NCBI RefSeq assembly: GCF_014655955.1
Contig: NZ_BNBO01000001.1
Span: 332,716 to 396,715, forward strand
DNA from: Kitasatospora indigofera
GTDB taxonomy: Bacteria > Actinomycetota > Actinomycetes > Streptomycetales > Streptomycetaceae
DNA length: 64,000 bases
Reading direction: 5' to 3'
The notes beneath the pieces were generated by a model. That model had not been told where the DNA came from. It ran no database searches and saw only the letters and a list, made by a program, of their open reading frames with translations. Position 1 is the first letter of the stretch. Each line of letters opens with the position of its first letter. Shown here piece after piece: positions 44,019 to 53,098 of this stretch. Position numbers and translations under genes: made by a program.

Positions 44019-45146
44019 TCAGCCGCGCGGGGCGGCCCGTGCGGGAACCCGCCAGAGCGGTGACGCGTTCTGGGCGGGATCGGTGCCGAGGCGGGCGCGG
44101 AGCAGGAGGTCCGCCGCCCGGTCGAGGGCCAGCCCCTCGGTGAGGCGGCGCCGGGTGACCAGGGTGATGCCCTGGCTGCCGAGCACGGCCTGCCAGCGGG
44201 CGTGCCGGGCCACCACGTCGGCGGGTCCGCCGCCGGACGGGACGGGGAACTCCGCGTCCTCCGGGGCGGTTTCGGCCGGGGCGGCGGCGCGGACGCGTTC
44301 GCGGGCGATCTCGGAGAAGCCGCAGACCTCGACGCTGGCCAGCTCGGCCTCGGCCAGTGTGCGGGAGTCGGCCAGCAGGCGGGCCAGCGGGTTGCGGGCG
44401 AGCGCCTGGGAGAGGGTCAGCCGGTGCACGCCGGCGCTGCGCGCGTCCAGCCGCAGGGGCTCGGGGACGTCGCGGATGCCGCACAGGCCCCGGACGCCCC
44501 GGGCGGCGGCGGCCAGCATCGCGCTGGCCTCCGAGGGGTGCCAGTCGAAGACCGTGCGCACCGGGGCCACCGCGTGGGCGGTGAGGGTGAAGGCCGGCGG
44601 CGGCAGGCGGGCGAACAACTCGGCCTCGGGCACCTCGCGGTCCAGCCCGGGGCCCGCGACGTGGACGTCCGTGGGCAGGCCGGTGCGCGCGCAGGCGGCC
44701 AGCACCAGGGCGTCGCCCAAGGGACTGCGCAGGGTGGGCTCGTCGCCGGCCGCCACGATGTCCCCGCCGACGTCGACCACGTCGATCCGGGCGGCCCCGC
44801 AGTACGCGGCGGCCGCCGTGAGGGTGCGGGCCAGGCCGGCCGCGCCCTCGTACGGGTCGAGCAGGCCGAGCGGGGCCCCCAGGTCGCGGGCCAGCCCGGG
44901 CAGCGAGGACCCGGCCGGGGGGATCGGCGCGGTCCGGCCGGTGACCAGGGCCAGTCCGGGCAGCGGGGTCACCAGCCCGGTGAAGTCGGAGCGCCCGCGC
45001 GGGCCGGGCAGCGGGTCGACGGTCAGCCGCTCCCAGGCGTAGGTCAGGACCAGGGCCGGCGCGGCGGGCCCGAACAGCGCGGTCCGCAGCATGGTGGCGG
45101 CAATGACATCGCCCCCACCGCCGGCCGCAACGACAAGTCGCTTCAT
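44019..45146 (-). CDS. DUF1152 domain protein
   Basis: A 375-residue protein with the DUF1152 hallmarks: KRLVVAAGGGGDVIAATMLR at the N-terminus (a glycine-rich nucleotide-like loop), ARIDVVDVGGDIVAAGDEPT in the middle, and a C-terminal WQAVLGSQGITLVTRRRL. No activity is established. It is divergent from the radical SAM gene, with 217 nt of relatively AT-rich DNA between them, so shared regulation is possible. Confidence 0.85.
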   Translation of the reverse strand: MKRLVVAAGGGGDVIAATMLRTALFGPAAPALVLTYAWERLTVDPLPGPRGRSDFTGLVTPLPGLALVTGRTAPIPPAGSSLPGLARDLGAPLGLLDPYEGAAGLARTLTAAAAYCGAARIDVVDVGGDIVAAGDEPTLRSPLGDALVLAACARTGLPTDVHVAGPGLDREVPEAELFARLPPPAFTLTAHAVAPVRTVFDWHPSEASAMLAAAARGVRGLCGIRDVPEPLRLDARSAGVHRLTLSQALARNPLARLLADSRTLAEAELASVEVCGFSEIARERVRAAAPAETAPEDAEFPVPSGGGPADVVARHARWQAVLGSQGITLVTRRRLTEGLALDRAADLLLRARLGTDPAQNASPLWRVPARAAPRG

Positions 45147-45363
45147 GAGGGCTACGGTTACTCGATTCTTCCGGTGATTACCAGCTGTGAGCCGATGATT
45201 GACGAACAGTCATTTCCGGTGGCGTGTGATCGTCCCAATCGGCCGGCGGGGTGCCGGACGCTGATCGGAGGTTCCGCCGATGCCTGGGGGAGGGGGCCAG
45301 GCCCTAGCGTCATGGCTTCGGCTTTACCCGAACTTGACTGCGATGAAAGGGAGTCATGCCGCG

Positions 45364-46773
45364 ATGAGCACTTCGTCACCGGTTCCCCTCACCCTGCTGC
45401 CCGCCGGTGGGCCCGGCCCCGCGGAGGAATCGCCCGGTACCCCGTACAAGCAGTACGTGTACGCCTATCCGCACCAGAAGGCCTACCGCGCGCTGGAGGC
45501 CGGCCCGCTGCTGAGTGAACTGTGGTCCGGGGAGCGGCTGGACGCGCTCTCGCTCTACGTCCACGTGCCGTTCTGCGAGATGCGCTGCGGCTTCTGCAAC
45601 CTCTTCACCCGGACCGGCGCCCCCGAGCGGATCACCACGGCGTTCCTGGGCGCGCTGGAGCGGCAGGCCCGGGCCACCCGCGAGGCGCTGGAGGCGCAGG
45701 GCCGGGAGATCCGCTTCACGCTGGCGGCGTTCGGCGGCGGCACCCCGACGTACCTCACGGCGGCCGAGCTGACCCGGCTGTGCGACATCTGCGAGGACGT
45801 GATGGGCGCCGACCTGCGTGCCGTCCCCTGGTCGGTGGAGACCTCCCCGGCCACCGCCACCGCCGACCGCCTCGCCGTGCTCGCCGACCGGGGCGCGACC
45901 CGGCTCAGCATCGGCGTGCAGACCTTCCTGGAGGACGAGGCGAGGGCGGCCGTCCGGCCGCAGAAGCGGGCGGAGGTCGACGCCGCGCTGACCCTGTTGA
46001 AGGATGCCGCGTTCCCGATCCTCAACATCGACCTGATCTACGGGATCCAGGGCCAGACCGAGCACAGCTTCCGGAAGTCCCTGGACGCGGCGCTGCGTTG
46101 GGAGCCAGAGGAGATCTACCTCTACCCGCTGTACGTCCGCCCGCTCACCGGCCTGGCCGACCGGCACCGGGAGAGCGCCGGGAGCTGGGACGCCCGCCGC
46201 CTGCGGCTCTACCGCTCCGGGCGGGACACCCTGCTGGCGGCCGGGTACGAGCAGACCTCGATGCGGGTCTTCCGCCGGCCCGGCACGGCGGCCGTCGAGG
46301 CGGCGGACGCCGACGGCATCAGCGAGTACAACCAGCAGGCCGGCATGGTCGGCCTCGGTGTGGGGGCCCGCTCCTTCACCACCGGCCTGCACTACACCAC
46401 GGACTACGCGGTCGCCGTGCCCGAGGTGCGCCGGATCATCGACGACTACATCGCCACCCCCGCCGAGGACTTCCGCCGTGCCCGCTGGGCGTTCCGGATG
46501 GACGACGACGAGCGCCGCCGGATGTACGTGCTGCAGACGCTGCTGGAGAGCGGGGGGACGTCCGTCCGGCAGTACCGCGAGCGGTTCGGTGCCGGCCCCC
46601 GGGAGCACTTCCCGGCGCAGTTCGCCGAGCTGTCCGCCCGCGGCTGGGCGGTGGAGGACGGCACGGGTGCCTTGCGGCTGACCACGGAGGGGATGGCCTG
46701 GGCCGACGCGATCGGGCCGCTCTTCTTCTCGGCGCGGGTGAACGAGGCGATGGACGCCTACCAGGACCGCTGA
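45364..46773 (+). CDS. HemN-like radical SAM protein, STM4012 type
   Basis: A 469-residue radical SAM protein with CX3CX2C at C71, C75, C78 (YVHVPFCEMRCGFCNLFTRT), the glycine-rich FGGGTPTYL, and the HemN-type IGVQTFLEDEARAAVRPQKR and ILNIDLIYGIQGQTEHSFRK. The extended C-terminal domain (FRMDDDERRRMYVLQTLLES onward) is HemN/HemW-like. It resembles the STM4012 subgroup rather than true HemN because of the start PYKQYVYAYPHQKAYRAL. ATG 45364 follows AAGGGAG. None of the other STM4011-4014 genes is adjacent. Confidence 0.82.
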   Translation: MSTSSPVPLTLLPAGGPGPAEESPGTPYKQYVYAYPHQKAYRALEAGPLLSELWSGERLDALSLYVHVPFCEMRCGFCNLFTRTGAPERITTAFLGALERQARATREALEAQGREIRFTLAAFGGGTPTYLTAAELTRLCDICEDVMGADLRAVPWSVETSPATATADRLAVLADRGATRLSIGVQTFLEDEARAAVRPQKRAEVDAALTLLKDAAFPILNIDLIYGIQGQTEHSFRKSLDAALRWEPEEIYLYPLYVRPLTGLADRHRESAGSWDARRLRLYRSGRDTLLAAGYEQTSMRVFRRPGTAAVEAADADGISEYNQQAGMVGLGVGARSFTTGLHYTTDYAVAVPEVRRIIDDYIATPAEDFRRARWAFRMDDDERRRMYVLQTLLESGGTSVRQYRERFGAGPREHFPAQFAELSARGWAVEDGTGALRLTTEGMAWADAIGPLFFSARVNEAMDAYQDR

Positions 46774-46814
46774 CCCGGGCCCTGGAGCTGTTCGGACCCC
46801 GCACCCGCCCCGGC

Positions 46815-46859
46815 CCCGCTCCCGCCCGCCCCGCTCCCGCCCGCGCCGCTCCCGCCCGC
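46815..46859. repeat. 15-bp tandem repeat, three units
   Basis: CCCGCTCCCGCCCGC twice, then a copy with one change (46815-46829, 46830-46844, 46845-46859), between the radical SAM gene and the 3' end of the exporter gene. Confidence 0.7.
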
Positions 46860-46885
46860 CGCGCCGCCCGCCCGCGCTGTCCCGA

Positions 46886-47797
46886 TCAGGCCGCTCCCGC
46901 CCGGGCCGCCCGGCCGCCGCGCCGCCGGGGCGGGAGCGCGACCAGCAGCAGTCCGCCCAGCAGCAGCACCAGCCCCGCACCGGACCAGCCAGTGAGCCGC
47001 TCGTCCAGCAGCAGCACCCCCAGCAGGGCGGCCACCAGGGGCTCGGCGAGGCTGAGGGTGCCGGTGGTGGCGGCGCTGATCCGGGTCATGCCGCGGGTGA
47101 ACAGCAGATAGCCGAGCGCCGTGGTGCCGAGCGCCAGCCAGCCGACCAGCGCCAGGCCGCGCGGCGAGCCCAGGCCGGACGGCGCCGCCGCCAGCCAGGG
47201 CGAGACCAGCAGGCCCGCGCCCAGGACGCTCACCGGGGCCGCCGCCACCGGGTCCGCGCCGGCCGCCGCGAGCCGCTTCGCCGCCACGATGTAGACCCCG
47301 AAGCTGGCTCCGGCGGTCGCCGCCAGCAGCACGCCGGCCGGATCCGCGGGCCCGTCGCCGCCCGGCAGCAGCAGGAGGGCGACGCCGCCGACGGCGAAGG
47401 CGGTACCGGCCGCCCAGCCGGCCGGCGGCCGCTCGCGCTGCAGGACCCGGGCGCAGAGCCCCGAGACGGCGGGCACCGTGCCGAAGGCCACCGCGGTGGC
47501 CAGCGCGGCGCCCGTCCGGTCGACGGCCTGGAGGAAGGCGCCCTGGAAGACCGCGGTCACCGCGACGCTCACCAGCATCCAGAGCCGGACACCGGGCCCG
47601 CGCAGGGTCCGCAGGCCCCGGGGGCGTACGGTCACCGCGCACAGCACCACGCCGCCGACCAGCATCCGGCAGGCTCCCAGCGCCACCGGGTCGACCCCGG
47701 CCCCGGCCAGCAGCTGGGCGGGCCCGACCGTGCCCCACAGGACCGCCGCCGCCAGGACCGGCACCACGCCCGCGCGTACCGCGATTGCGCCCGTCAC
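46886..47797 (-). CDS. EamA/DMT-family exporter
   Basis: A 303-residue inner-membrane protein of ten predicted helices in two EamA repeats, for example VPVLAAAVLWGTVGPAQLLA and GLALVGWLALGTTALGYLLF, with the closing helix GLVLLLGGLLLVALPP. The family exports amino acids, metabolites or drugs. A GTG start at 47797 is supported by GGGGAG and by the position of helix 1. C-terminal residues are basic (PPRRRGG). Substrate unknown. Confidence 0.88.
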   Translation of the reverse strand: MTGAIAVRAGVVPVLAAAVLWGTVGPAQLLAGAGVDPVALGACRMLVGGVVLCAVTVRPRGLRTLRGPGVRLWMLVSVAVTAVFQGAFLQAVDRTGAALATAVAFGTVPAVSGLCARVLQRERPPAGWAAGTAFAVGGVALLLLPGGDGPADPAGVLLAATAGASFGVYIVAAKRLAAAGADPVAAAPVSVLGAGLLVSPWLAAAPSGLGSPRGLALVGWLALGTTALGYLLFTRGMTRISAATTGTLSLAEPLVAALLGVLLLDERLTGWSGAGLVLLLGGLLLVALPPRRRGGRAARAGAA

Positions 47798-48066
47798 TCC
47801 GTGCTCCCCGCCTCGGGCGGCCGAACCGCCGGATGCGAGGAATGCTAGATTCGGCCCGCCGGCGGGCCAATTGGGGAATTCCCTTGAGTACGGGCCGTCA
47901 GTCACCACCCGGACCGGACCTTTCTACGGGAGACGCCGTACGGTCGCCGGCAGGATTGTGCGCCTCGGGCCCGGCGGGCCGCGCAGGGGCGCTCCTGTCC
48001 CGGCCGGGCGGCCGATTGCCGACCCTCCTGGCGCGAGCACCACCGGGGCGCGGGAGAATGGGTGCC

Positions 48067-48303
48067 ATGACCGATGACCACACCCCAGCCGACGTGCCGG
48101 CCGACGCCCCCAGGAGCGCCATCGAGCGCCGGCAACAGCTGCTGGAGACGATCCGCCGGGACGGCGGCGCCTTCGACTGGCGCCGCGCCCGGGAGACCTA
48201 CCGCGTGTACCCCGATCCGCGCCTCGTCCGCCGCGACCTTGAGCAACTGCGCAAGGCCGGGTTGCTGGTGCGCCTGGACACGGGTGAGTACCAGGCCGGT
48301 TAG
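48067..48303 (+). CDS. Small winged-helix-like hypothetical protein
   Basis: A 78-residue protein: RSAIERRQQLLETIRRDGGA, FDWRRARETYRVYPDPRLVR and RDLEQLRKAGLLVRLDTGEY form a three-helix plus hairpin pattern like a small winged helix. The ATG at 48067 is chosen; ATG 48058 is possible. It is followed by a strong hairpin and is convergent with the MocR gene. Function unknown. Confidence 0.6.
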   Translation: MTDDHTPADVPADAPRSAIERRQQLLETIRRDGGAFDWRRARETYRVYPDPRLVRRDLEQLRKAGLLVRLDTGEYQAG

Positions 48304-48399
48304 GGCCGGCAGAAGCCGGACGGGCACCGCGTCAGCGTGCGGGCCCGGCCGGCCGGAAGTCCGCCGACCGGCGGTGCAACGAGAGATGTCGGAGTGAGG

Positions 48400-48439
48400 C
48401 CGCCGCCGCGCTCGCCCTTCGGGGCGGCCGCGGCGGCGG
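48400..48439. terminator. Bidirectional hairpin terminator
   Basis: CCGCCGCCGCG (48400-48410) pairs perfectly with CGCGGCGGCGG (48429-48439) between two convergent genes. Confidence 0.65.
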
Positions 48440-48499
48440 TCCTGTCCGCGGCGCCCGCGCAAGCGGCCCGGCCCGGTCCTCGCCCGGACAGGCCCGCGG

Positions 48500-49870
48500 T
48501 CAGGCGCCGTTGACGGCTTCGGCCAGCAGCCCGGCGGCCCGGGCCAGCCGGTGCGCGGGCAGCACGCCGAATCCCAGCGCCAGGGCCGGCGGGCCGGGCC
48601 GCAGCCGCATCGGGGCGACCGGCTCCACCCGGACCCCGGACACCCCGGCGGCCGCCACCACCGTCTCCTCCCGGCTGCCCGGGGGCAGTTCGAGGTAGAG
48701 GTGCAGGCCGGCCGCGACCCCGGGGACGTCCGCGTCGGGCAGGCCGGCCCGCAGCGCGCCGAGCAGGGCGTCCCGGCGCCGTCGGTACCCGGACCGGACG
48801 GTGCGCAGGTGCCGGTGGTAGCCCCCGCCCGCCAGCAGCTCCGCGAAGGTCAGCTGCTCGATCACGCCGATGCCGAGGTCGGCGTAGCGCTTGGCATGGC
48901 GGAAGTCGGCGGCCAGCGCCTGGGGGAGGAGCGCCCAGCCGAACCGCAGGCCGGGCGCGAGCGACTTGCTCAGCGAGCCGAGGTGCACCACCACGTCCGG
49001 TGCCAGGCCCTGGAGGCAGCCGACCGGCTCGCGGTCGTAGCGGAACTCGGCGTCGTAGTCGTCCTCCACCACCATCCCGCCGGTCCGCCGCGCCCAGCCG
49101 ATGAGTTCGGTCCGGCGGCCCGGGGCCAGCACCACACCCGTGGGGTACTGGTGCGCGGGTGTCACCAGGACGACGGTGGCGTCGGTGGCCGCCAGCGCGG
49201 CGACGTCGAGGCCGTCCCGGTCGACCGGGACGCCGACGGGGTCGACACCGTGCGCCCGGAGCAGCTCCAGGGTGCCGGGCGAGCACGGGTCCTCGACGGC
49301 GAACCGGTGGTGGCCGTGCCGGGCCAGTACCGCGATCAGCAGCGCCAGCCCCTGGGCGACCCCGCCGACCACCGTCACGTCGCCCGGGCCGGCCGCCGCC
49401 GCCCGGGCACGGGCCAGGTGGCCCGCCAACTCGGTGCGCAGGTGCGGGAGTCCGGCCGGGTCGCCGTAGCCGAACTGCTGGTGCTGGGCGGTGGCCAGCG
49501 CCCGGCGGGTGGCGGCCAGCCAGGCCGTCCGGGGGAAGGCGGCCAGGTCGGGCGTGCCCGGCCTCAGGTCGTAGGCCGGCGGCGCCTCGGGCACCGCCGG
49601 CGGGGCCGGCGGGTCGGGACGGGCGATCCCCGCCGCGACCCGGGTACCCGAACCCGGCACGGCCAGCAGGTACCCCTCGGAGACCAGTTGGGCGTAGGCC
49701 TCGACCACCACCCCACGGGAGAGGCCGAGTTGGGCGGCCAGCACCCGGGTGGCGGGCAGTCTGGCCGCGGCGGTCAGCCGGCCGGCCCGGACGGCGGCGC
49801 GCAGCGCCCTGGTCAGCTGGCCGGTCAGGTCGCCCCGTGCGTGGTCGACCTCGATGAGCAGCTCCGACAA
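48500..49870 (-). CDS. MocR/PdxR-family transcriptional regulator (GntR HTH plus aminotransferase fold)
   Basis: A 456-residue protein. Residues about 10-75 are a GntR winged helix (LTRALRAAVRAGRLTAAARL, LAAQLGLSRGVVVEAYAQLV), followed by a fold type I aminotransferase domain with the PLP lysine K302 in HLGSLSKSLAPGLRFGW and DPCSPGTLELLRAHG. Such regulators sense PLP or amino-acid adducts. The start is TTG at 49870 with GGAGG 5 nt upstream. It is divergent from an EamA exporter, and operator-like repeats lie in the 68-nt gap. Confidence 0.9.
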   Translation of the reverse strand: MSELLIEVDHARGDLTGQLTRALRAAVRAGRLTAAARLPATRVLAAQLGLSRGVVVEAYAQLVSEGYLLAVPGSGTRVAAGIARPDPPAPPAVPEAPPAYDLRPGTPDLAAFPRTAWLAATRRALATAQHQQFGYGDPAGLPHLRTELAGHLARARAAAAGPGDVTVVGGVAQGLALLIAVLARHGHHRFAVEDPCSPGTLELLRAHGVDPVGVPVDRDGLDVAALAATDATVVLVTPAHQYPTGVVLAPGRRTELIGWARRTGGMVVEDDYDAEFRYDREPVGCLQGLAPDVVVHLGSLSKSLAPGLRFGWALLPQALAADFRHAKRYADLGIGVIEQLTFAELLAGGGYHRHLRTVRSGYRRRRDALLGALRAGLPDADVPGVAAGLHLYLELPPGSREETVVAAAGVSGVRVEPVAPMRLRPGPPALALGFGVLPAHRLARAAGLLAEAVNGA

Positions 49871-49917
49871 GTGGTCCTCCGAACGGCACCCGAAGTGGAC
49901 CTGTCCGGCGGACCACT
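49870..49917. promoter_or_regulatory. MocR operator-like repeats
   Basis: AGTGGTCC (49870-49877), AGTGGACC (49894-49901) and the inverted GGACCACT (49910-49917) make the direct-plus-inverted layout typical of PdxR/MocR operators. The first repeat touches the MocR start codon; the third ends 9 nt before a TAGCGT -10 box (49926-49931) of the exporter. Confidence 0.6.
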
Positions 49918-49938
49918 CCTGCTCCTAGCGTGCCAGAC

Positions 49939-50853
49939 ATGCCACTCTCGTACACCGGCGCCGGGACACTGCGCGCCGCGACCGCCATGACCGTCCTGGG
50001 CTGTTCCACCGGCGCCACCGCCGGCCTCACCGGCTACCCCCTGCACGGCGGTCAGACGCTGCGCTACCTGCTCGCCGCCGCCGTGCTGCTGCCCCTCGCC
50101 CGGCGGGGCGGCCCGCTGCGCCCCCGCCTGACCGGCGCCGAACTCGCCCGGCTCGCCCTGCTCGCCGCCGCCGGCCTGTTCGCCTTCAACGTGCTGCTGG
50201 TCCAGGCCCTGCGGCACAGCGACCCGGCCGCCGTCGGCAGCGTGATCGGCTGCACCCCGCTGCTGCTCGCCGTGCTCGGCCCGCTGCTGGCCCGCCGGCG
50301 GCCGCAGGTCCGGCTGCTGGCGGCGGCCGGCGTGGTGGTGGCCGGGGCGGCGGTCACCCAGGGCGCCGGGCCGGGCGATTTGCCGGGGTTCCTCTACGCG
50401 CTCGGCACCCTGGCCTGCGAGGCCGCCTTCTCCCTGCTGGCCGTCGGTCTGCTGCCACGGCTGGGGCCGGTCCGGGTCTCCGCGTACACCACGGCCTTCG
50501 CGGTGCCGCTGTTCGGGCTCACCGGCCTGGTGCTGGACGGCGACAGGATGGTCCGGATGCCCACCCCCGGCGAGGCCGCCGCCCTGCTGTACCTGTCGCT
50601 GGTGCTGACCGTGCTGGCCTTCCTGCTCTGGTACGGGGCCCTCGGCCGGCTCGGGCCGGAACGGGCCGGCCTGTTCGCCGGGCTCGTCCCGGTCACCGCC
50701 GCCCTGTCCGGTGCCGCTCTCGGCACCGGCGGGCTGCACCCGGCGGAACTGCTCGGCAGCGGCCTGGTCGGCCTGGGCGTCTGTGCCGGCCTCGCCGTCC
50801 GGCGGGCCCCCGAGGATGCCGCCCGGCCGGCGCCGGTACCGGCCGGACGCTGA
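49939..50853 (+). CDS. EamA/DMT-family exporter, probably MocR-controlled
   Basis: A 304-residue ten-helix exporter with two EamA repeats (AMTVLGCSTGATAGLTGYPL; FLYALGTLACEAAFSLLAVG) and PERAGLFAGLVPVTAALSGA near the end. ATG at 49939 is preferred: TAGCGT at 49926-49931 puts transcription start at about 49938, so the mRNA looks leaderless. The GTG at 49930 would lie within the promoter. Divergent pairing with the MocR gene implies that it exports the compound the regulator senses. Confidence 0.87.
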   Translation: MPLSYTGAGTLRAATAMTVLGCSTGATAGLTGYPLHGGQTLRYLLAAAVLLPLARRGGPLRPRLTGAELARLALLAAAGLFAFNVLLVQALRHSDPAAVGSVIGCTPLLLAVLGPLLARRRPQVRLLAAAGVVVAGAAVTQGAGPGDLPGFLYALGTLACEAAFSLLAVGLLPRLGPVRVSAYTTAFAVPLFGLTGLVLDGDRMVRMPTPGEAAALLYLSLVLTVLAFLLWYGALGRLGPERAGLFAGLVPVTAALSGAALGTGGLHPAELLGSGLVGLGVCAGLAVRRAPEDAARPAPVPAGR

Positions 50854-50926
50854 TGCCGGTCCCTCCGGGCCGGGCCGGGCCGCGCCGTGGCCGCGGGTAG
50901 GGGGCGGCGGCGTCTCTGCCCTCCGG

Positions 50927-51292
50927 TCACCCGTCCTTGGGGGTGCCGTCGAGGAGGTGGAGCAGCACCCTGGCCTCGGCGCGCAGCCGCGCCACCCGGT
51001 CGGCGTGCGCGGGTTCCGTCAAACCCGCCGCGGCCGCCAGGCGTTCGGCGGCCTCGGCGCGCACCACGGCCACCACGTCGGACTCGGTCAGCTCGCGTCG
51101 CGCTGCCTCGGTGGCACCGGCGCCGACCGGTGAGTGTTCGAGGGCCCGGCCGCGCGTCGCGGCTTCGTCCACCGGTACCGCCTCCGCGTTGTCGACGGCG
51201 GCGAGCGCTGTGCGCAGAGCGCTCACCGCGGCCTTGTCGCGGGCGCGCATCGCTTCCGGGAGGGCCTGGCGCATACGGAGACGTAGGGACAT
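50927..51292 (-). CDS. GatB/YqeY-domain protein
   Basis: A 121-residue helical protein: LRLRMRQALPEAMRARDKAA, VSALRTALAAVDNAEAV and LTESDVVAVVRAEAAERLAA show the YqeY/GatB C-terminal-like pattern, which in GatB helps bind tRNA. Stand-alone YqeY proteins have no settled role. The ATG gives MSLRLRM. It stands alone between an exporter and a hypothetical gene. Confidence 0.8.
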   Translation of the reverse strand: MSLRLRMRQALPEAMRARDKAAVSALRTALAAVDNAEAVPVDEAATRGRALEHSPVGAGATEAARRELTESDVVAVVRAEAAERLAAAAGLTEPAHADRVARLRAEARVLLHLLDGTPKDG

Positions 51293-51461
51293 GGCGGGAC
51301 CCTACGGCGATGCCCCCGGTCTCACAACGGGATATCCGGCTGCCCCGCGGGGCTCCCGGCCCGGCCCGGGGCACGCCTGGTCGCCGGTCGCCGGCCGGCG
51401 TGCGCGGGGGGACGCCCGAATCCGGGTGACAGGCCGTCGGGCCGGGGGCGAGGATGGGCCG

Positions 51462-52283
51462 GTGCATGCCGAACCGGGCGCCGTCGCCCCATCCCACCCA
51501 CCGGGCCGAGGACCGGGCCGGCCCCCGGGGGAGGCGCGGCTGCCGGGCCTGCCCCTGGACGACGTCGAGGCGCTGGCGCACCTGCACCACGGCGGGGACG
51601 CCCTGGCGCTGGCCCGGCGCGCCGTGACCCCCGCTGTGCTGCGCAGCCTGGCGGGCTCCCCCTACCCGTTCGTCCGGCAGGCCGTCGCGGTCAACCCCGC
51701 GACCCCCACGGACGCGTTGGCCGCGTTGGCCGGCCGGCGGGACAGCGACTGGAACGACAACGACCTGCTGCACCTGCTCGCCCGGCACCCGGCCACGGCC
51801 GGATCAGCCCTGGACCGCGTCGTCGACGCGGTGGCGGGCCTGCTGGCCGAGGGGCGCCGTCCGTACGCCGCCGTGCTCGCCCTGGCCGCCCGCCCCGACG
51901 CGGACCCGGCCCGCCTCGCCGCCCTCGGCCGCCTCCCGGGGGCGTCGGCCAGGCTCCGTACCGGCCTGGCCAGGGCGCTCGCCGACCGGGACCGGGCCGG
52001 CGGAACGGGCGTCGGGCGGGAGCCCGCGGTCGTGCCGGTCCCGGGGTCGTCAGTGTCCGAGCAGGCCGGCGAGGTCGGTGCCCAGGTTGGCGACCTTGGT
52101 GAGGTCACCGATGTCGGTGACGGCCAGGACGGGGATGCTGTAGGTGTGCTCCTGCTTGGAGGGGGCCACGGAGTCCGCGGTGACGGCGGTCGCGGCGGTG
52201 CCACCGCTCAGGGCGGCCGTCAGGAGGACGACGCCGACGAGGGTGCTGCGGACGGCGTTGCGCATGGGGGCCTCCGGGGGTAG
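51462..52283 (+). CDS. Hypothetical protein with LRV/HEAT-like helical repeats
   Basis: From a GTG at 51462 the frame encodes helical repeats of the form 'SPYPFVRQAVAVNPATPTDALAALA' split here as VLRSLAGSPYPFVRQAVAVN, then DLLHLLARHPATAGSALDRV and VLALAARPDADPARLAALG. These resemble variant leucine-rich or HEAT repeats. After about 52000 the frame continues without a stop across the antisense of the small secreted-protein gene, so the last 75 or so residues are doubtful; the real C-terminus may have been displaced by a frameshift near 52030. Confidence 0.55.
   Translation: MHAEPGAVAPSHPPGRGPGRPPGEARLPGLPLDDVEALAHLHHGGDALALARRAVTPAVLRSLAGSPYPFVRQAVAVNPATPTDALAALAGRRDSDWNDNDLLHLLARHPATAGSALDRVVDAVAGLLAEGRRPYAAVLALAARPDADPARLAALGRLPGASARLRTGLARALADRDRAGGTGVGREPAVVPVPGSSVSEQAGEVGAQVGDLGEVTDVGDGQDGDAVGVLLLGGGHGVRGDGGRGGATAQGGRQEDDADEGAADGVAHGGLRG
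52050..52265 (-). CDS. Small secreted protein
   Basis: A 71-residue protein with a clear signal peptide (MRNAVRSTLVGVVLLTAALS, then GGTAATA as probable cleavage region) and a short mature part, YSIPVLAVTDIGDLTKVANL ending GTDLAGLLGH. Streptomycetes encode many such small exported proteins. The ATG at 52265 has CCCGGAGG upstream. It lies opposite the 3' end of the preceding plus-strand frame. Confidence 0.7.
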   Translation of the reverse strand: MRNAVRSTLVGVVLLTAALSGGTAATAVTADSVAPSKQEHTYSIPVLAVTDIGDLTKVANLGTDLAGLLGH

Positions 52284-52431
52284 GGGTCTGCCGGCCTGCT
52301 CAACTGCGGGCGTCCCCGGAGGTCACGGGCGGCCGGCCGGAGCCGCCCGGACGGCCCTGCCCCCGGTCCGCCCGCGTCGGTGCCGTCCACCCACCTCGGC
52401 CGGCCCGCCTGTCCAGGCCCGAGGGGCGGCC

Positions 52432-52863
52432 TCAGATCGTGGCCAGCACCGACGGCAGCCGTTCGGCGACCCCGTCGGCGAGCCGCTCGAAGGCCGGGCG
52501 GAGGAAGGGGGCGGCCACCCGTGCCAGGCCCTTGAACCGCAGCTGCGCCCGGTAGACGACGACCGTCCGCCCGGCCCGGGAGCGGACGCTGATGTCGTCG
52601 GTCGCCGTCACCGAGCGGTTCTCGCCGACGAACACCAGCCGGTCGGCCTCGTACCGGTGGAGGCGGTAGTCGAGCCGGGTGCGGCGGCCCCGGAACCGCG
52701 AGACGTTCAGCCAGCGGGCCCCTTCGGCGACCGGGCCGTGGTCCGTCCGGGTGCAGCTCTCGGTGCCCGGGTCCCAGACGGTGGTGTTGCCGAAGTCGGC
52801 GAGGTACGCCACGACGTCCTCGGCGGGACGGTCGACGGTGATGGTGCGTTCGACGGTGACCAT
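52432..52863 (-). CDS. SRPBCC-family polyketide cyclase/dehydrase-like protein
   Basis: A 143-residue START-like fold: VERTITVDRPAEDVVAYLAD, then TVWDPGTESCTRTDHGPVAE, LDYRLHRYEADRLVFVGENR and the long C-terminal helix FLRPAFERLADGVAERL. It would hold a hydrophobic ligand; function unknown. The ATG follows GGAAGGAG. It lies downstream of the SigK-like gene on the same strand, with 235 nt between. Confidence 0.85.
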   Translation of the reverse strand: MVTVERTITVDRPAEDVVAYLADFGNTTVWDPGTESCTRTDHGPVAEGARWLNVSRFRGRRTRLDYRLHRYEADRLVFVGENRSVTATDDISVRSRAGRTVVVYRAQLRFKGLARVAAPFLRPAFERLADGVAERLPSVLATI

Positions 52864-53098
52864 CGGGGTGCTCCTTCCGGGCGGCGCGGCCGCCGGTGGC
52901 CGCCGACAAGGTGTTCGGAGCCGGACCGCCCGCGGATGGGTGGCCGGCGGACCTCGGGGCGGCGGCCGCGCCGGTCGTCCGGCCCGGCGCGTGCGGGGCC
53001 CCGGGCACCGACGCCGGGTGCCGGGTGCCGGGAGCCGACGCCGCCAGGTTTCCGCCGTCCGTCGTCCCGCGGGTGCCACCCGGTGCGCGGCAACCGCC

